A stretch of 64,000 nucleotides of DNA. Origin: Gammaproteobacteria bacterium (GTDB taxonomy: Bacteria > Pseudomonadota > Gammaproteobacteria > HK1). The first letter of the stretch is position 1; every line of letters begins with the position of its first letter. Location: assembly GCA_022824305.1 (NCBI GenBank), contig JAJEAD010000089.1:1-64000 (forward strand), in the 5' to 3' direction. The notes beneath the pieces are model-generated. The model was not told the DNA's origin, made no database searches, and saw only the letters and a list, made by a program, of their open reading frames with translations. Of the stretch, positions 40,814-50,217 are shown one piece after another. A program made the position numbers and the translations under genes.

Positions 40814-41986
40814 ATGAGCGATGCCCTGATCAAGAACTACGCCCGACTGGACGTGACCTTCCGGCGCGGCGAGGGCGTGTGGCTGTGGGACGAGGAGGGC
40901 CGGCAGTACCTCGATGCGCTCTCCGGCATCGCGGTATGCGGATTGGGACATGCACACCCGGCGGTGGCCGACGCCGTGAGCGAACAGGCAAGGGCGCTCG
41001 TGCACACGTCCAATCTGTATCGAATCGGCGTGCAGGAACGATTGGCGGAACGGCTTTGCGCGGTGGCCGGGATGGAGCGCGCCTTCTTCTGCAACTCGGG
41101 CGCCGAGGCCAACGAGGCCGCGATCAAGATTGCCCGCGCCCACGGCAGCCGGCGCGGCGTCGAGGCGCCCGCGATCCTGGTCGCCGAAGGCAGCTTCCAC
41201 GGGCGCACGCTGGGCGCGTTGAGCGCGACCGGCAACCCGAAGGTCAAAGCCGGATTCGGGCCGATAGTCGAGGGCTTCGTGCAGGCGCCCTTCGGCGATG
41301 CGGAAGCGTTCGAGTCGGCGGGAGACCGGCATCCCGATACCTGTGCGGTGCTGGTCGAGCCCATTCTCGGAGAAGGGGGGGTGACCATGCCGCAGCCCGG
41401 CTTCCTGCGGCGCCTTCGTGAAATCTGCGACGCACGGGGATGGTTGCTCATGCTCGATGAGGTGCAGACCGGAATGGGTCGAACCGGGCAGTGGTTCGCG
41501 TGCCAGCACGACGGCGTGCGACCCGACGTCATGAGCATCGCCAAGGCGCTGGGCAACGGGGTGCCGATCGGGGCCTGTCTTGCCCGGGGAGAAGCTGCCG
41601 AGGCCCTGCAGCCGGGCAGCCACGGCTCGACCTTCGGAGGCAATCCGCTCGCGTGCAGCGCAGCGCTCGCCGTGGTCGAAACCATGGAACGTGATGGACT
41701 GGTCGAGGCGGCGGCGGTCAAGGGCAGACATCTCAGGAAGCGCCTCGAAGAAGCGTTGGCCGGGCAGAACTGCGTGGTCGAGGTCCGGGGCCAGGGCCTG
41801 ATGGTCGCGATAGAGATGAATCGGAGCTGCGGCGAAATGGTGGGTATGGCGCTGGCCAGGGGGCTCCTGATCAACGTGACGGCGGAGCGCGTGATTCGCC
41901 TGCTTCCTCCACTGATACTGGAAGACGAGCACGTCGAACGGATTGCGCAGACGCTCGCGGAACTCGTTCGGGAATGGAACGCCTGA
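40814..41986 (+). CDS. argD: acetylornithine aminotransferase
   Basis: A 390-residue PLP enzyme of arginine (and lysine) synthesis. Visible are YLDALSGIAVCGLGHAHP, FCNSGAEANEAAIKIAR, FHGRTLGALSATGNPK, LVEPILGEGGV, LMLDEVQTGMGRTG, and the PLP Lys in VMSIAKALGNGVPIGACL. It matches class III aminotransferases of the ArgD branch, and adjacency to argF supports that. ATG 40814 is preferred over GTG 40808 because GGGGG lies about 7 nt upstream. It ends 3 nt before argF. Confidence 0.95.
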   Translation: MSDALIKNYARLDVTFRRGEGVWLWDEEGRQYLDALSGIAVCGLGHAHPAVADAVSEQARALVHTSNLYRIGVQERLAERLCAVAGMERAFFCNSGAEANEAAIKIARAHGSRRGVEAPAILVAEGSFHGRTLGALSATGNPKVKAGFGPIVEGFVQAPFGDAEAFESAGDRHPDTCAVLVEPILGEGGVTMPQPGFLRRLREICDARGWLLMLDEVQTGMGRTGQWFACQHDGVRPDVMSIAKALGNGVPIGACLARGEAAEALQPGSHGSTFGGNPLACSAALAVVETMERDGLVEAAAVKGRHLRKRLEEALAGQNCVVEVRGQGLMVAIEMNRSCGEMVGMALARGLLINVTAERVIRLLPPLILEDEHVERIAQTLAELVREWNA

Positions 41987-41989
41987 GCG

Positions 41990-42916
41990 ATGAGCTCCAC
42001 GAATCGCGACTTTCTGACACTGCTCGACTTCTCCCCGGAGGAGCTTCACGGCATCCTCGACCGGGCGCGGCAACTGAAGGCGTTGCGAAAGGAAGCGCTT
42101 CGTCACGAATCGCTTCCGGGTCGCGTGATCGGACTGCTCTTCGAAAAGTCCTCGACGCGGACTCGAGTGGCTTTCGAGGCGGGAATGGTCCAGCTCGGCG
42201 GGCACGCGATCTTCCTTTCTTCGCGCGACCTGCAGATAGGACGAGGCGAGCCGATCGAGGACACGGCCCGTGTGCTCTCCCGCATGGTCGACGCCGTGGT
42301 CGTACGCACCTATTCCCATGAAGGACTGGAGCGATTCGCGCGCCACTCGAGCGTTCCCGTCATCAATGCGCTCAGTGACACTCACCACCCCTGCCAGCTC
42401 CTGGCGGATGTGGTGACCTACATCGAGCATCGCGGCAGCATTGAAGGACGTACGGTCGCCTGGATCGGCGACGGCAACAACGTGTGCAACTCCTTCATCC
42501 ACGCCGCACGGTGCTTCGGCTTTTTCCTGCGGATCGCGAGTCCGCCCGGACACGCTCCACATCCCCAGGTGCTTGCCGAGGGCGGCGAGAGGGTGAGCGT
42601 AACGACGGCGCCGCGAGATGCCTCCGACGGCGCCGACCTGATAGTCACCGACGTGTGGGCGAGCATGGGGCAGGAAGAAGAGCAGCAGGCCCGCGCGGAG
42701 ACATTCAGCAACTATCGAGTCGACCAGAGGCTGTTGGATACATGCAGTCCGGATGCGCTCGTGATGCATTGCCTGCCCGCCCATCGGGGTGAAGAGATCA
42801 GCGCTGAAGTGCTCGATGGGCTGCAGAGCGTGGTCTGGGACGAGGTCGAGAATCGGCTGCACACTCAGAAGGCTCTCCTGGAGTTCCTTCTGCGCGGCGA
42901 GGACTCGGACGCCTGA
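41990..42916 (+). CDS. argF: ornithine carbamoyltransferase
   Basis: A 308-residue enzyme forming citrulline. The carbamoyl-phosphate site [45 protein letters not shown], and the ornithine site [13 protein letters not shown] are intact. It is co-transcribed with argD (3-nt gap). Downstream synthesis genes argG and argH are not in the window. Confidence 0.97.
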   Translation: MSSTNRDFLTLLDFSPEELHGILDRARQLKALRKEALRHESLPGRVIGLLFEKSSTRTRVAFEAGMVQLGGHAIFLSSRDLQIGRGEPIEDTARVLSRMVDAVVVRTYSHEGLERFARHSSVPVINALSDTHHPCQLLADVVTYIEHRGSIEGRTVAWIGDGNNVCNSFIHAARCFGFFLRIASPPGHAPHPQVLAEGGERVSVTTAPRDASDGADLIVTDVWASMGQEEEQQARAETFSNYRVDQRLLDTCSPDALVMHCLPAHRGEEISAEVLDGLQSVVWDEVENRLHTQKALLEFLLRGEDSDA

Positions 42917-43243
42917 TCGTGAGGTGCCGGCGGGATGCCGCGCTCCCGATGCGAGGGGCGGTTGACGTCGACGACAGCCGCTTCGTTTCCGGTCTTCGTC
43001 TTCCCGCGCATCTCGATCGGCAACCCTTCGGGGCGTCACCGACTTCACTCCGCCGCAGGGGAAATGAAGTCCGTTCGAAATCTGTGGGCGAGCGTGCCCG
43101 CGAGGAGAGACGTGCGGCAGATGCCGTGGCGCCCGTAATCCTCGACGACAGCGGTGATCGTGGATTCGGGTTCCGGTTCCCGGGTCGGACCGGAAGTTGA
43201 TGTTGCGGTGAGTCGTGTGAAGGAGGAGTCACTGGGTGTCGGG
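42917..43243. other. intergenic, no gene recognised
   Basis: A 327-nt gap between argF and pcm. Open frames exist on both strands but none resembles a known protein. The usual upstream partner of pcm, surE, is not here. The longer GTG start for pcm at 43154 would fall in this gap but lacks homology. Confidence 0.5.
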
Positions 43244-43876
43244 ATGACCTCGCGGCGCACCCGGGAGCGTCTCGTGGAGCGATTGCGGACAGGGGGCATA
43301 TCCAATCCCTCCGTGCTCGCGGCGATACGAGACACGCCTCGTCACCTCTTCGTGGACGAAGCGCTCGCCAGCCGTGCGTACGAAGACACCGCCCTGCCGA
43401 TCGGAGCGGGCCAGACAATTTCGCAACCATACATCGTCGCGCGCGCGACGGACGCGCTCCTCGGGGGAGAGCGACTCGAGCGCGTGCTCGAGGTCGGTTG
43501 CGGCAGCGGTTATCAAGCGGCCATTCTCTCCGTGCTGGTGTCGATGGTGTATGCGGTGGAGCGGATCTCTTCCCTCGTGTACCGAGCCCGTGAGCACCTT
43601 CATCGCCTCGGAGTCGACAACGTGCGCATTCGTCACGGCGATGGCGCCCTGGGCTGGCCGGAGCACGCCCCTTACGACGGCATCATCATCTCGGCCGCCT
43701 CCGAGGAAGTGCCCGGGTGTCTGCTCGAACAACTCGCTTCCGATGGGCGCCTGATCATGCCGCTGGGAAGTGGACAGAATCAGACCCTCATCTCGGTGCA
43801 GCGGACGGAGCAGGGGTTCGAGCGGCGCGAGCTGGAATCGGTACGCTTCGTTCCGTTGATTGGAGGTACGGGCTGA
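43244..43876 (+). CDS. pcm: protein-L-isoaspartate O-methyltransferase
   Basis: A 210-residue repair methyltransferase acting on damaged Asp/Asn residues. The SAM site VLEVGCGSGYQAAIL, the substrate region ALPIGAGQTISQPYIVA and the C-terminal VRFVPLIGGTG match PIMT. ATG 43244 gives MTSRRTRERL, aligning with the E. coli start (208 residues); AAGGAGGAG is about 15 nt upstream. It is immediately followed by nlpD (0-nt gap), the conserved pair. Confidence 0.95.
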   Translation: MTSRRTRERLVERLRTGGISNPSVLAAIRDTPRHLFVDEALASRAYEDTALPIGAGQTISQPYIVARATDALLGGERLERVLEVGCGSGYQAAILSVLVSMVYAVERISSLVYRAREHLHRLGVDNVRIRHGDGALGWPEHAPYDGIIISAASEEVPGCLLEQLASDGRLIMPLGSGQNQTLISVQRTEQGFERRELESVRFVPLIGGTG

Positions 43877-44755
43877 GTGCGCCCACAACGCGCAGTAGCG
43901 TTCACCCTGTTCACGATCGCATTGCTCCTTGGCGGATGTGCGAGCGGAGAGCGTCTCGCTCCGGTTTCGCGCGTCGATCCGGTCGCCACCGGCAAGCCGG
44001 ACGAGCACACCGTGCGCAAGGGGGATACGCTATACGCCATCGCCTGGGAATACGATCTGGACTTTCGGGATCTCGCCGCGTGGAACGGTGTCGAGCATCC
44101 ATTCGTGATCTACCCGGGGCAGGTGCTCGCCCTTCGGGGATCGCCGCGCAAGGCAGATGGCGCAGTGGCGAACGCGGAGGTCTCGATCGCGGCCCTTCCC
44201 GAGCCGTCGACAATCAGCGGGCGCGTCGTCGAAAGCGCAGACGGGGTTGCGGCCGCCGATTCCCCTGCTACCACGACCTCCGGGGACACGGCGGCGGCGG
44301 AGTCGGTCTCGGATGCCGGATCCGGAACGGATCTTTCAAAGGCCAACGTGCCTGCGCCCGACGTGTTCGATGGCGCCGTCCCGGTCGGTATGTGGCATTG
44401 GCCCACGAAGGGCAAGGTGATCGGCTCCTTCGGAAGGGCGGGAGAGAAGGGCATACAGATATCGGGAGGATACGAGCAACCGGTGGTGGCGGCCGCGGAC
44501 GGACGAGTGGTCTACAGCGGTACCGGGCTGGTCGGATATGGGCGGCTCATCGTTCTCAAGCACAACAAGAGCTTTTTCAGTGCGTACGCGCACAACTCCA
44601 GGATCCTCGTGAAAGAGGGCGAGGTCGTGCAGGGAGGACAGCGAATCGCCCTGATGGGGAGTTCCGGAAGCGACAAGGTCAAGCTTCACTTCGAGATAAG
44701 GCGGGACGGCAAGCCGGTCGATCCGTTGCGCTACCTTCCCCGGCGCACGGGCTGA
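43877..44755 (+). CDS. nlpD: LysM/M23 lipoprotein NlpD (amidase activator)
   Basis: A 292-residue lipoprotein with lipobox LLGGC (Cys21), one LysM module (HTVRKGDTLYAIAWEYDL, about residues 44-88), a linker rich in Ala, Ser and Thr, and a C-terminal M23 peptidase-like domain (WPTKGKVIGSFG, VVAAADGRVVYSG, YAHNSRILVKEGEVVQGG, KLHFEIRRDGKPVDP). The zinc-binding His and Asp of active M23 enzymes are absent where KGIQISGGY stands, so it is an activator of amidases in cell division, as NlpD and EnvC are. The start is GTG directly after pcm. rpoS does not follow. Confidence 0.92.
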   Translation: MRPQRAVAFTLFTIALLLGGCASGERLAPVSRVDPVATGKPDEHTVRKGDTLYAIAWEYDLDFRDLAAWNGVEHPFVIYPGQVLALRGSPRKADGAVANAEVSIAALPEPSTISGRVVESADGVAAADSPATTTSGDTAAAESVSDAGSGTDLSKANVPAPDVFDGAVPVGMWHWPTKGKVIGSFGRAGEKGIQISGGYEQPVVAAADGRVVYSGTGLVGYGRLIVLKHNKSFFSAYAHNSRILVKEGEVVQGGQRIALMGSSGSDKVKLHFEIRRDGKPVDPLRYLPRRTG

Positions 44756-44968
44756 TTCGTTCCGCCCGGCGCACGCGCCACGTCGGCCGGCAGGCCAGGG
44801 GCGCTTCTCGAGCGTCGGGAGATTCCGCCCGACGTGCCGAAGCCCTGACTATCCTTTTGAAATGGATTGGTATTTTGGGCAGGGTAGCCGACCCGGATCG
44901 TGCATGAAGCAACTCCGGACTCCGAACGGGAACACCCGGATGTCTGGCGTCTCAGACCCGGAGCGTCG

Positions 44969-45349
44969 TCATTCGTCCAGGATCAGCATCAGGAGCGCCG
45001 TCACCCGACGGCCTTCCGAGACCAGGACGTTGAAGGTGCGGCAGGCGGCATCGGTGCGCATCACCTCCACGCCGGCGCCGAGGCGAGAAAGGCGAATCAT
45101 GATTTCCGCTTCCGGCAGGTGGTGCGTCGCGCCGGTTCCGATCAGGAGTATCTCAGGGTCGAGTTCCGAGACTCGGTCAATGACCCCGGAGTCGATGTCG
45201 GCAAGGCATTGCACGCCTTCACAGGGGCAAAGGCGGTCGGGAGAGAGGATGATGGAGGTAGCAAGTCGTTCGTCGTTGACGACGAAGAAACCCTTTCCGT
45301 AGGAACGGACGAGGTTCGTGTTCGGGTTCGAATCGGAAGTGAGCTTCAT
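44969..45349 (-). CDS. Mth938-like domain protein (DUF498 family)
   Basis: A 126-residue protein of the Mth938/NDUFAF3 superfamily. It shows LTSDSNPNTNLVRSYGKGFF, LDPEILLIGTGATHH, and GAGVEVMRTDAACRTFNVLV with the following EGRRV, the core of this family, whose bacterial role is unclear. Start at ATG 45347-45349 is chosen by homology; the frame extends upstream over adk on the other strand. It is divergent from adk. Confidence 0.85.
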   Translation of the reverse strand: MKLTSDSNPNTNLVRSYGKGFFVVNDERLATSIILSPDRLCPCEGVQCLADIDSGVIDRVSELDPEILLIGTGATHHLPEAEIMIRLSRLGAGVEVMRTDAACRTFNVLVSEGRRVTALLMLILDE

Positions 45350-45428
45350 GGCTGGGCTTGCCCGATGGAGAATCGAGACGATTGGGCAATAATACGTACG
45401 TCGGCTTGCCCGAGAGAAGGAGAGCCAC

Positions 45429-46121
45429 TTGCGAGCGATAGTGTTGGGAGCGCCGGGCGCGGGCAAAGGCACCCAGGCTGATTTTGTGTGTGAACGATAC
45501 GGGGTGCCCAAGATCGCCACCGGCGACATGCTGCGGGCGGCGGCTGACTCGGGTTCCGAGCTCGGCCGGAGGGCGAAAGAGATTATGGACGTCGGTGCGC
45601 TGGTGCCCGACGAGATCATCCTGGGGCTGGTGGAAGAGAGATTGAGTCGGCCCGACTGCGGCAGGGGATTTCTCTTCGACGGTTTTCCACGAAACATCCC
45701 TCAGGCGGAAGCACTGCGCAATCGTGGCATCACGGTGGATGTGGTGGTCGAGATCGCGGTCGACGACTCCGAGATCGTCCGCCGCATGAGCGGACGGCGT
45801 ATCCACCCCGCGTCCGGGCGTACCTACCACGTCGAGTTCAATCCGCCCGCGCTTCAGGGCAAGGACGATCTGACCGGTGAGGAGTTGGTACAGCGGGAGG
45901 ACGACGGGGAAGCGACCGTTCGCGAACGATTGAAGGTCTATCATGACCAGACCCGACCATTGATCGATTACTACTCCGCATGGGAACGCTCGGGCGATCG
46001 GGACGCGCCCCATTATGTGCGGATTGATGGAATGTCCACGCTGGACAGCGTGCGCAGCGCCGTTCTCGAAGCACTGGATCAAGTGGTCCCGTCTTTGCGA
46101 GCGACATCTTCGAGTTCGTAG
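45429..46121 (+). CDS. adk: adenylate kinase
   Basis: A 230-residue enzyme interconverting AMP, ADP and ATP. P-loop [17 protein letters not shown] site [22 protein letters not shown], and the long-form LID domain ([20 protein letters not shown]) are present, with no Cys zinc site. The start is TTG 45429, preceded by GAAGGAG at good spacing and matching family N-termini ([10 protein letters not shown]). The tail of about a dozen residues past the usual end is unusual but harmless. Confidence 0.97.
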   Translation: MRAIVLGAPGAGKGTQADFVCERYGVPKIATGDMLRAAADSGSELGRRAKEIMDVGALVPDEIILGLVEERLSRPDCGRGFLFDGFPRNIPQAEALRNRGITVDVVVEIAVDDSEIVRRMSGRRIHPASGRTYHVEFNPPALQGKDDLTGEELVQREDDGEATVRERLKVYHDQTRPLIDYYSAWERSGDRDAPHYVRIDGMSTLDSVRSAVLEALDQVVPSLRATSSSS

Positions 46122-46298
46122 ACGACACTTCTCGAGACTGCCCGCTTTCCGCAAACGCTTCGGCGACAGGAGGAAGGGGTGGTGAATGGAATGTATGGCG
46201 CCTGCTGGCTTGTATTCGGGTGCCATTTTCCGTAAGAATGCGCGAGCTTCACACTGCCGGAAGTGATTTTGAGGACCAATCCACGGGGGAAATTGCAA

Positions 46299-47090
46299 AT
46301 GGCAGCCAAGAAAGCGGCGAAGCGCAAAGCAAAGGCGAAAACCAAGGGGAAGGTGGGGAGAGCAGGCACCAAGAAAGCCGCGAATAAGCGGACAACGAAG
46401 ACGAGCCCGGGTCCTCGCAAGAAAGCCGCCAAGCGGGTGGCGAAGAAAAAGGCTGGCGTGAGAAAGACGAAGAAGAAGGCCGCCAAGAAGACGATCACCA
46501 AGAAGAAGGCCACCAAGAAGAAGGCCACCACGAAGAAGACAACCAGGAAGAAGGCGACCACGAAGAAGGCCACGACGAAGAAGACAGCCAGGAAGAAGGC
46601 GCTTCGCAAGGTCGCGAAGAAAGGGACTGCGAAGAAGAAGGCCGCCAACGGCAGGCGGAAGAAGAAGGCTGCCAACGGCAGGCGGAAGAAGACTGCGGCC
46701 GGTCGAAAGAAAGCGGCAGGCGCCCGCAAGAAAGCGGCGAACGGCAGGCGCAAGAAGGCCGCCAACGGGAGGCGGAAGAAGAAAGCCGCCGGCGCTCGAA
46801 AGAAGGCGACATCAGGCCGCAAGAAGGCCGCCAACGGCAGACGGAAGAAGGCTGCGGCCGGTCGAAAGAAGGCGACAGGCGCCCGCAAGAAGGCCGCCAA
46901 CGGAAGGCGGAAGAAGGTCGCCGGCGCTCGAAAGAAGGTCGCGACGAGCCGCAAGAAGGCCGCCAACGGCAGGCGGAAGAAGGTCGCCAACGGCCGCAAG
47001 AAAGCGGCCAACGGGAGGCGGAAGAAGACTGCCAACGGTCGCAAGAAGGCCGCCAACGGCAGACGCAAGGTCTCCAGAAAGGCGGGCTGA
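46299..47090 (+). CDS. histone H1-like Lys/Ala/Arg-rich repeat protein
   Basis: A 263-residue strongly basic, low-complexity protein composed almost entirely of Lys, Ala, Arg, Gly, Thr and Asn. The N-terminal half contains KKATTKK-type repeats; the C-terminal half has nine copies of AANGRR in KKAANGRRKK units alternated with GRKKA(T/A)GARKK units. This is the eukaryote-H1-like, AlgP/HctB-type architecture thought to bind DNA. Start at ATG 46299 with GGGGAA upstream. Its antisense strand is open for 617 codons, which is a codon-usage artefact. Repeat length probably varies by slippage. Function is inferred from charge only. Confidence 0.85.
   Translation: MAAKKAAKRKAKAKTKGKVGRAGTKKAANKRTTKTSPGPRKKAAKRVAKKKAGVRKTKKKAAKKTITKKKATKKKATTKKTTRKKATTKKATTKKTARKKALRKVAKKGTAKKKAANGRRKKKAANGRRKKTAAGRKKAAGARKKAANGRRKKAANGRRKKKAAGARKKATSGRKKAANGRRKKAAAGRKKATGARKKAANGRRKKVAGARKKVATSRKKAANGRRKKVANGRKKAANGRRKKTANGRKKAANGRRKVSRKAG
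46630..47080 (+). repeat. tandem degenerate repeats inside the histone-like gene
   Basis: About 27-45 bp units based on AAGGCCGCCAACGGCAGGCG followed by GAAGAAG, repeated with variation. Coding repeats, not a CRISPR array: units abut and lack unique spacers. Confidence 0.8.
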
Positions 47091-47244
47091 GCGCAAGCTC
47101 GGCGTGGGCGGGCGTGGCGCCGGATTCGCATCCGGCGCCGGGCGGGGAGCATCGGCGGAAACGGAGCGCGGCCTGGGACCATCGCCTGTTTCCCCAGGGG
47201 TAGGCGGTCCGGGTCGACCGCCGGCCTCACACGGGCGCGTCGCT

Positions 47245-47946
47245 TCAGCGAAGCGATATGACAGGCCAGCCGCGACCTTCCGCAACCACGCGCAGGCGCT
47301 CGTCGGGATCGACCACGAAAGGGTGGCCGATCGCCTCCAGGAGGGGCAGGTCGGCAATGGAATCGGAATAGAAGCAGGCTTCGCGGAGAAGAGCGGCGTG
47401 CGAAGCGGCCCATCGCCGGACATGGGCGACCTTTCCATGCCCGGAGCAGGGCGCACCGGAGACCCGGCCGGTGTAGCGTCCGCCGTGCACTTCCGGCTCG
47501 GTGGCGAGCAGATGATCCACTTCGAGCAGGCGGGCAATCGGCTCCGTGACGAAGCGATTGGTGGACGTGGCGATGACGAGTGTCTCGCCACGGCGGCGAT
47601 GGCGATCGAGCAACTCCAGCGCCTTGGGAAGCACCAGCGGCGCGATGGTGGTTTCGATGAAGTCGCGTCGCCATCTCTCGAGATCGTGCATCTCGTGGCG
47701 ACTCAACGGAGCGAGCTGAAAGGCGAGGAACTCCTCCACGTCGAGCGTGCCCTGCTCGTAGGCTTTCATGAACTCCCGGTTGCGTCGCCGGTGCAGGGCC
47801 GCCGGTACCACTCCGAGGCTGGCGAGGTGCTCGCCCCAGAGGTAATCGCTGTCGCCGGCCAGGAGGGTGTTGTCCAGATCGAAGAAGGCAGCCCTGGTCC
47901 CTTTCGTCGCGATACCCTCTCCGTTCCCGCAAACGTCTGCTGTCAT
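47245..47946 (-). CDS. HAD-IB family phosphatase (SerB-like)
   Basis: A 233-residue haloacid dehalogenase-fold hydrolase. Motif I AAFFDLDNTLLAGDSDYLW, motif II ETLVIATSTNRFVTEPIA, and motif III/IV FYSDSIADLPLLEAIGHP match the HAD-IB subfamily of phosphoserine-phosphatase-like enzymes. Divergent location beside rppH is seen in Pseudomonas too. Substrate unknown; the catalytic Asp pair is intact. ATG 47944-47946 gives the family N-terminus, with no obvious ribosome site. Confidence 0.88.
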   Translation of the reverse strand: MTADVCGNGEGIATKGTRAAFFDLDNTLLAGDSDYLWGEHLASLGVVPAALHRRRNREFMKAYEQGTLDVEEFLAFQLAPLSRHEMHDLERWRRDFIETTIAPLVLPKALELLDRHRRRGETLVIATSTNRFVTEPIARLLEVDHLLATEPEVHGGRYTGRVSGAPCSGHGKVAHVRRWAASHAALLREACFYSDSIADLPLLEAIGHPFVVDPDERLRVVAEGRGWPVISLR

Positions 47947-48337
47947 GACTTTCGTCGCCCGTTCAGTGGTTTCCCGCCGCGTCGCGGTCCAACGCCACGA
48001 AGGGTGGCGTCCCCCGAGGCCGCGCCCCGATCCCGAGTCGGAATCCGGGCGGGATGCGGGCGCCTCGGGATGCCACGGATCGGCGCGCGGCATTCGCGGA
48101 GTGTAGAATGCGAGAGGTGCCGCCGGTTTTCGGTTCTCGCTCCTCCCGGTACGGGGCTCGATGGAGAATGGCCGGATTGTCATCGACGAGGGCGGCGGGC
48201 TCGGAGCGCAGACTCATCACCCATGCGGTACGCCAATCCGCCACCTGGTCCGCTGACGGCGCCTGCGTGCTCCCGCTTTGCAAGCCGGGCGAAAGTTCGG
48301 CGCTCGGGCGTGCCGGACCCTGCAGGAGGTCGGCCAC
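47947..48337. other. divergent intergenic region, no gene
   Basis: A 391-nt gap between the HAD gene and rppH. Open frames here have no recognisable content. A TAGAAT box at 48104-48109 could be a -10 for rppH, but its -35 is poor. Confidence 0.45.
48324..48330 (+). promoter_or_regulatory. strong Shine-Dalgarno deciding the rppH start
   Basis: AGGAGGT is a full anti-16S match placed 7 nt before TTG 48338. It supports the TTG as initiator rather than the longer open frame. Confidence 0.75.
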
Positions 48338-48838
48338 TTGATTGACTCGGACGGGTTCAGGCCGAATGTGGGGATAATCCTGTCCAATCAACGGACCGAG
48401 GTGCTGTGGGCGCGCCGCGCCGGACAGGAAGCGTGGCAGTTCCCGCAAGGCGGCATCAAGGTTCATGAGACCCCTGAAGAGGCGATGTTCAGGGAGCTCT
48501 TCGAAGAGCTTGGCCTGCGAAGCGAGCACGTGGAAGTCATCGGCTCCACCCGGGGATGGTTGAGGTACACGCTGCCCAGGCGCTACATGCGCAGGCGGAG
48601 CAATCCGGTCTGTATCGGGCAGAAGCAGATCTGGTTCCTCCTGCGCCTGCTCGGGAACGACAGCTCGGTGCGGCTCGACTTGAGCGAGAAGCCCGAGTTC
48701 GATCACTGGAAGTGGGTGAACTACTGGCGTCCGAGCCGGGAAGTGATTTTCTTCAAGCGCCACGTGTATCGCCGCGCCCTGAAGGAGCTGGCGCCCTTGC
48801 TCGAGCTCAATCACGTCTCGTCCCGGGCCATTCCCTGA
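48338..48838 (+). CDS. rppH: RNA pyrophosphohydrolase
   Basis: A 166-residue Nudix hydrolase that strips pyrophosphate from mRNA 5' ends to trigger decay. It begins (TTG) [14 protein letters not shown], followed by [20 protein letters not shown] and ELFEELGL, the Nudix box. The C-terminal half [20 protein letters not shown] matches RppH. The TTG start is supported by a perfect ribosome site. Length is close to E. coli RppH (176). Confidence 0.95.
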   Translation: MIDSDGFRPNVGIILSNQRTEVLWARRAGQEAWQFPQGGIKVHETPEEAMFRELFEELGLRSEHVEVIGSTRGWLRYTLPRRYMRRRSNPVCIGQKQIWFLLRLLGNDSSVRLDLSEKPEFDHWKWVNYWRPSREVIFFKRHVYRRALKELAPLLELNHVSSRAIP

Positions 48839-48977
48839 TCCGATACTCCCGACTCTGCATGATCGAGAGGAAGACGCGCTGGATTCGGCCGAAGGGCCGC
48901 GATTGCGGGGGTGCGCATTTGCCCTCCACAGGCGCGGACCCTTCCCGGCGATAACGGATTCCTGCCGTCTACCCTGA

Positions 48978-50156
48978 ATGATCCCGAACGAAGCGGCCAA
49001 TCGAGCTCTGGACTTCGACCTGGGAGAGTCCGTCCGGATGCTTCGGGAGAGCGTTGCCGCGTTCGCTTCCGCGCATGTCGCCCCGCGGGCGGCCGAAATC
49101 GACGAGACGAACGTCTTCCCGCGCGACCTGTGGCCTCGCATGGGAGACCTCGGGCTGCTGGGCATAACGGTCGACGAGGAGCATGGCGGCGCGGGAATGG
49201 GCTACCTCGAGCACGCTGTCGCGATGGAGGAGATCAGTCGCGCATCCGGCAGTGTCGGCCTCTCCTACGGAGCCCATTCGAATCTCTGCGTCAATCAGAT
49301 CCGACGCCACGGAAGCGGCGAGCAGAAACGCCGCTACCTGCCGAAGCTCATTTCCGGCGAGCACCTGGGCGCGCTGGCGATGTCCGAATCGGGGGCGGGA
49401 TCGGACGTGGTATCGATGCGCCTGCGTGCGGACCTGCGCGGGGATCGCTACGTCCTGACCGGCAGCAAGACGTGGATCACCAACGGCCCTCAGGCCGACG
49501 TGCTGGTGGTCTACGCCAAGACTCGACCCGAAGCCGGCAAGCACGGCATCTCCGCCTTTCTGGTGGAGCGCGGGTTCAGGGGATTCTCCACTTCCGGCAA
49601 GCTCGACAAGCTCGGGATGCGCGGATCGGATACCGGAGAGCTCATCTTCGACGGGTGCGAAGTGCCCGAGGAGAATGTGCTCGGAAAGGTCGACGAAGGG
49701 GTGCGGGTGTTGATGAGCGGCCTGGACTACGAGCGAATCGTGCTCGCAGGAGGCCCGTTGGGCATCATGCAGGCATGCTTCGATGCGGTCATGCCCTACA
49801 TTCGCGAGCGTCGGCAGTTCGGCCGGCCGATAGGTGAGTTCCAGTTGATCCAGGCGAAGGTGGCCGACATCTATACCACCATGAACGCGGCGAGGGCCTA
49901 CGTGTACGCGGTGGCGAAGGCGTGCGACCGGGGCGAGACCACCCGCAAGGACGCCGCGGGGGCAATCCTCTACGCCGCGGAGAGCGCGACTCGGGTTGCC
50001 CTGGATGCCGTTCAGATCCTGGGCGCCAACGGCTACATGAACGACTTTCCGACCGGACGGCTCTTGCGGGACGCAAAGCTCTACGAGATTGGGGCCGGCA
50101 CGTCGGAGATTCGCCGGATCCTGATCGGCAGATCGCTGTTCGCGGAGACGGCGTGA
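48978..50156 (+). CDS. liuA: isovaleryl-CoA dehydrogenase
   Basis: A 392-residue acyl-CoA dehydrogenase. The catalytic Glu252 is in [13 protein letters not shown], the position specific to isovaleryl-CoA dehydrogenases, and the usual downstream Glu is replaced ([11 protein letters not shown]). FAD site [14 protein letters not shown] and [12 protein letters not shown] are clear. It converts isovaleryl-CoA to 3-methylcrotonyl-CoA in leucine breakdown. First gene of a four-gene leucine-degradation cluster; the next gene follows after 61 nt. Confidence 0.93.
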   Translation: MIPNEAANRALDFDLGESVRMLRESVAAFASAHVAPRAAEIDETNVFPRDLWPRMGDLGLLGITVDEEHGGAGMGYLEHAVAMEEISRASGSVGLSYGAHSNLCVNQIRRHGSGEQKRRYLPKLISGEHLGALAMSESGAGSDVVSMRLRADLRGDRYVLTGSKTWITNGPQADVLVVYAKTRPEAGKHGISAFLVERGFRGFSTSGKLDKLGMRGSDTGELIFDGCEVPEENVLGKVDEGVRVLMSGLDYERIVLAGGPLGIMQACFDAVMPYIRERRQFGRPIGEFQLIQAKVADIYTTMNAARAYVYAVAKACDRGETTRKDAAGAILYAAESATRVALDAVQILGANGYMNDFPTGRLLRDAKLYEIGAGTSEIRRILIGRSLFAETA

Positions 50157-50217
50157 GGGTGCGGTTTCCCGCGCGCGTCGCAGCAGGATGGGCGCGAACT
50201 CCGAACCCGGGTGAAGC

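Noticed and set aside
39938..43048. 1036-codon open frame on the minus strand
   Set aside because: It is antisense to the PuuD-like, argD and argF genes, which have clear family motifs. It has a His/Arg/Gly/Leu-rich composition without any domain; GC-rich codon usage creates such shadows.
42919..43200. 93-codon plus-strand ORF between argF and pcm
   Set aside because: No recognisable content, several competing frames, and no ribosome site fitting it. It is treated as intergenic.
46500..47080. Tandem repeats considered as a CRISPR array
   Set aside because: Units abut, vary in length and stay in one reading frame with no unique spacers. They encode Lys-Ala-Arg repeats.
46079..47932. 617-codon Phe/Leu-rich minus-strand frame resembling a membrane protein
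   Set aside because: It is the complement of AAG/GCC-rich Lys-Ala repeats, which read as CTT/GGC on the other strand. The apparent hydrophobicity is an artefact.
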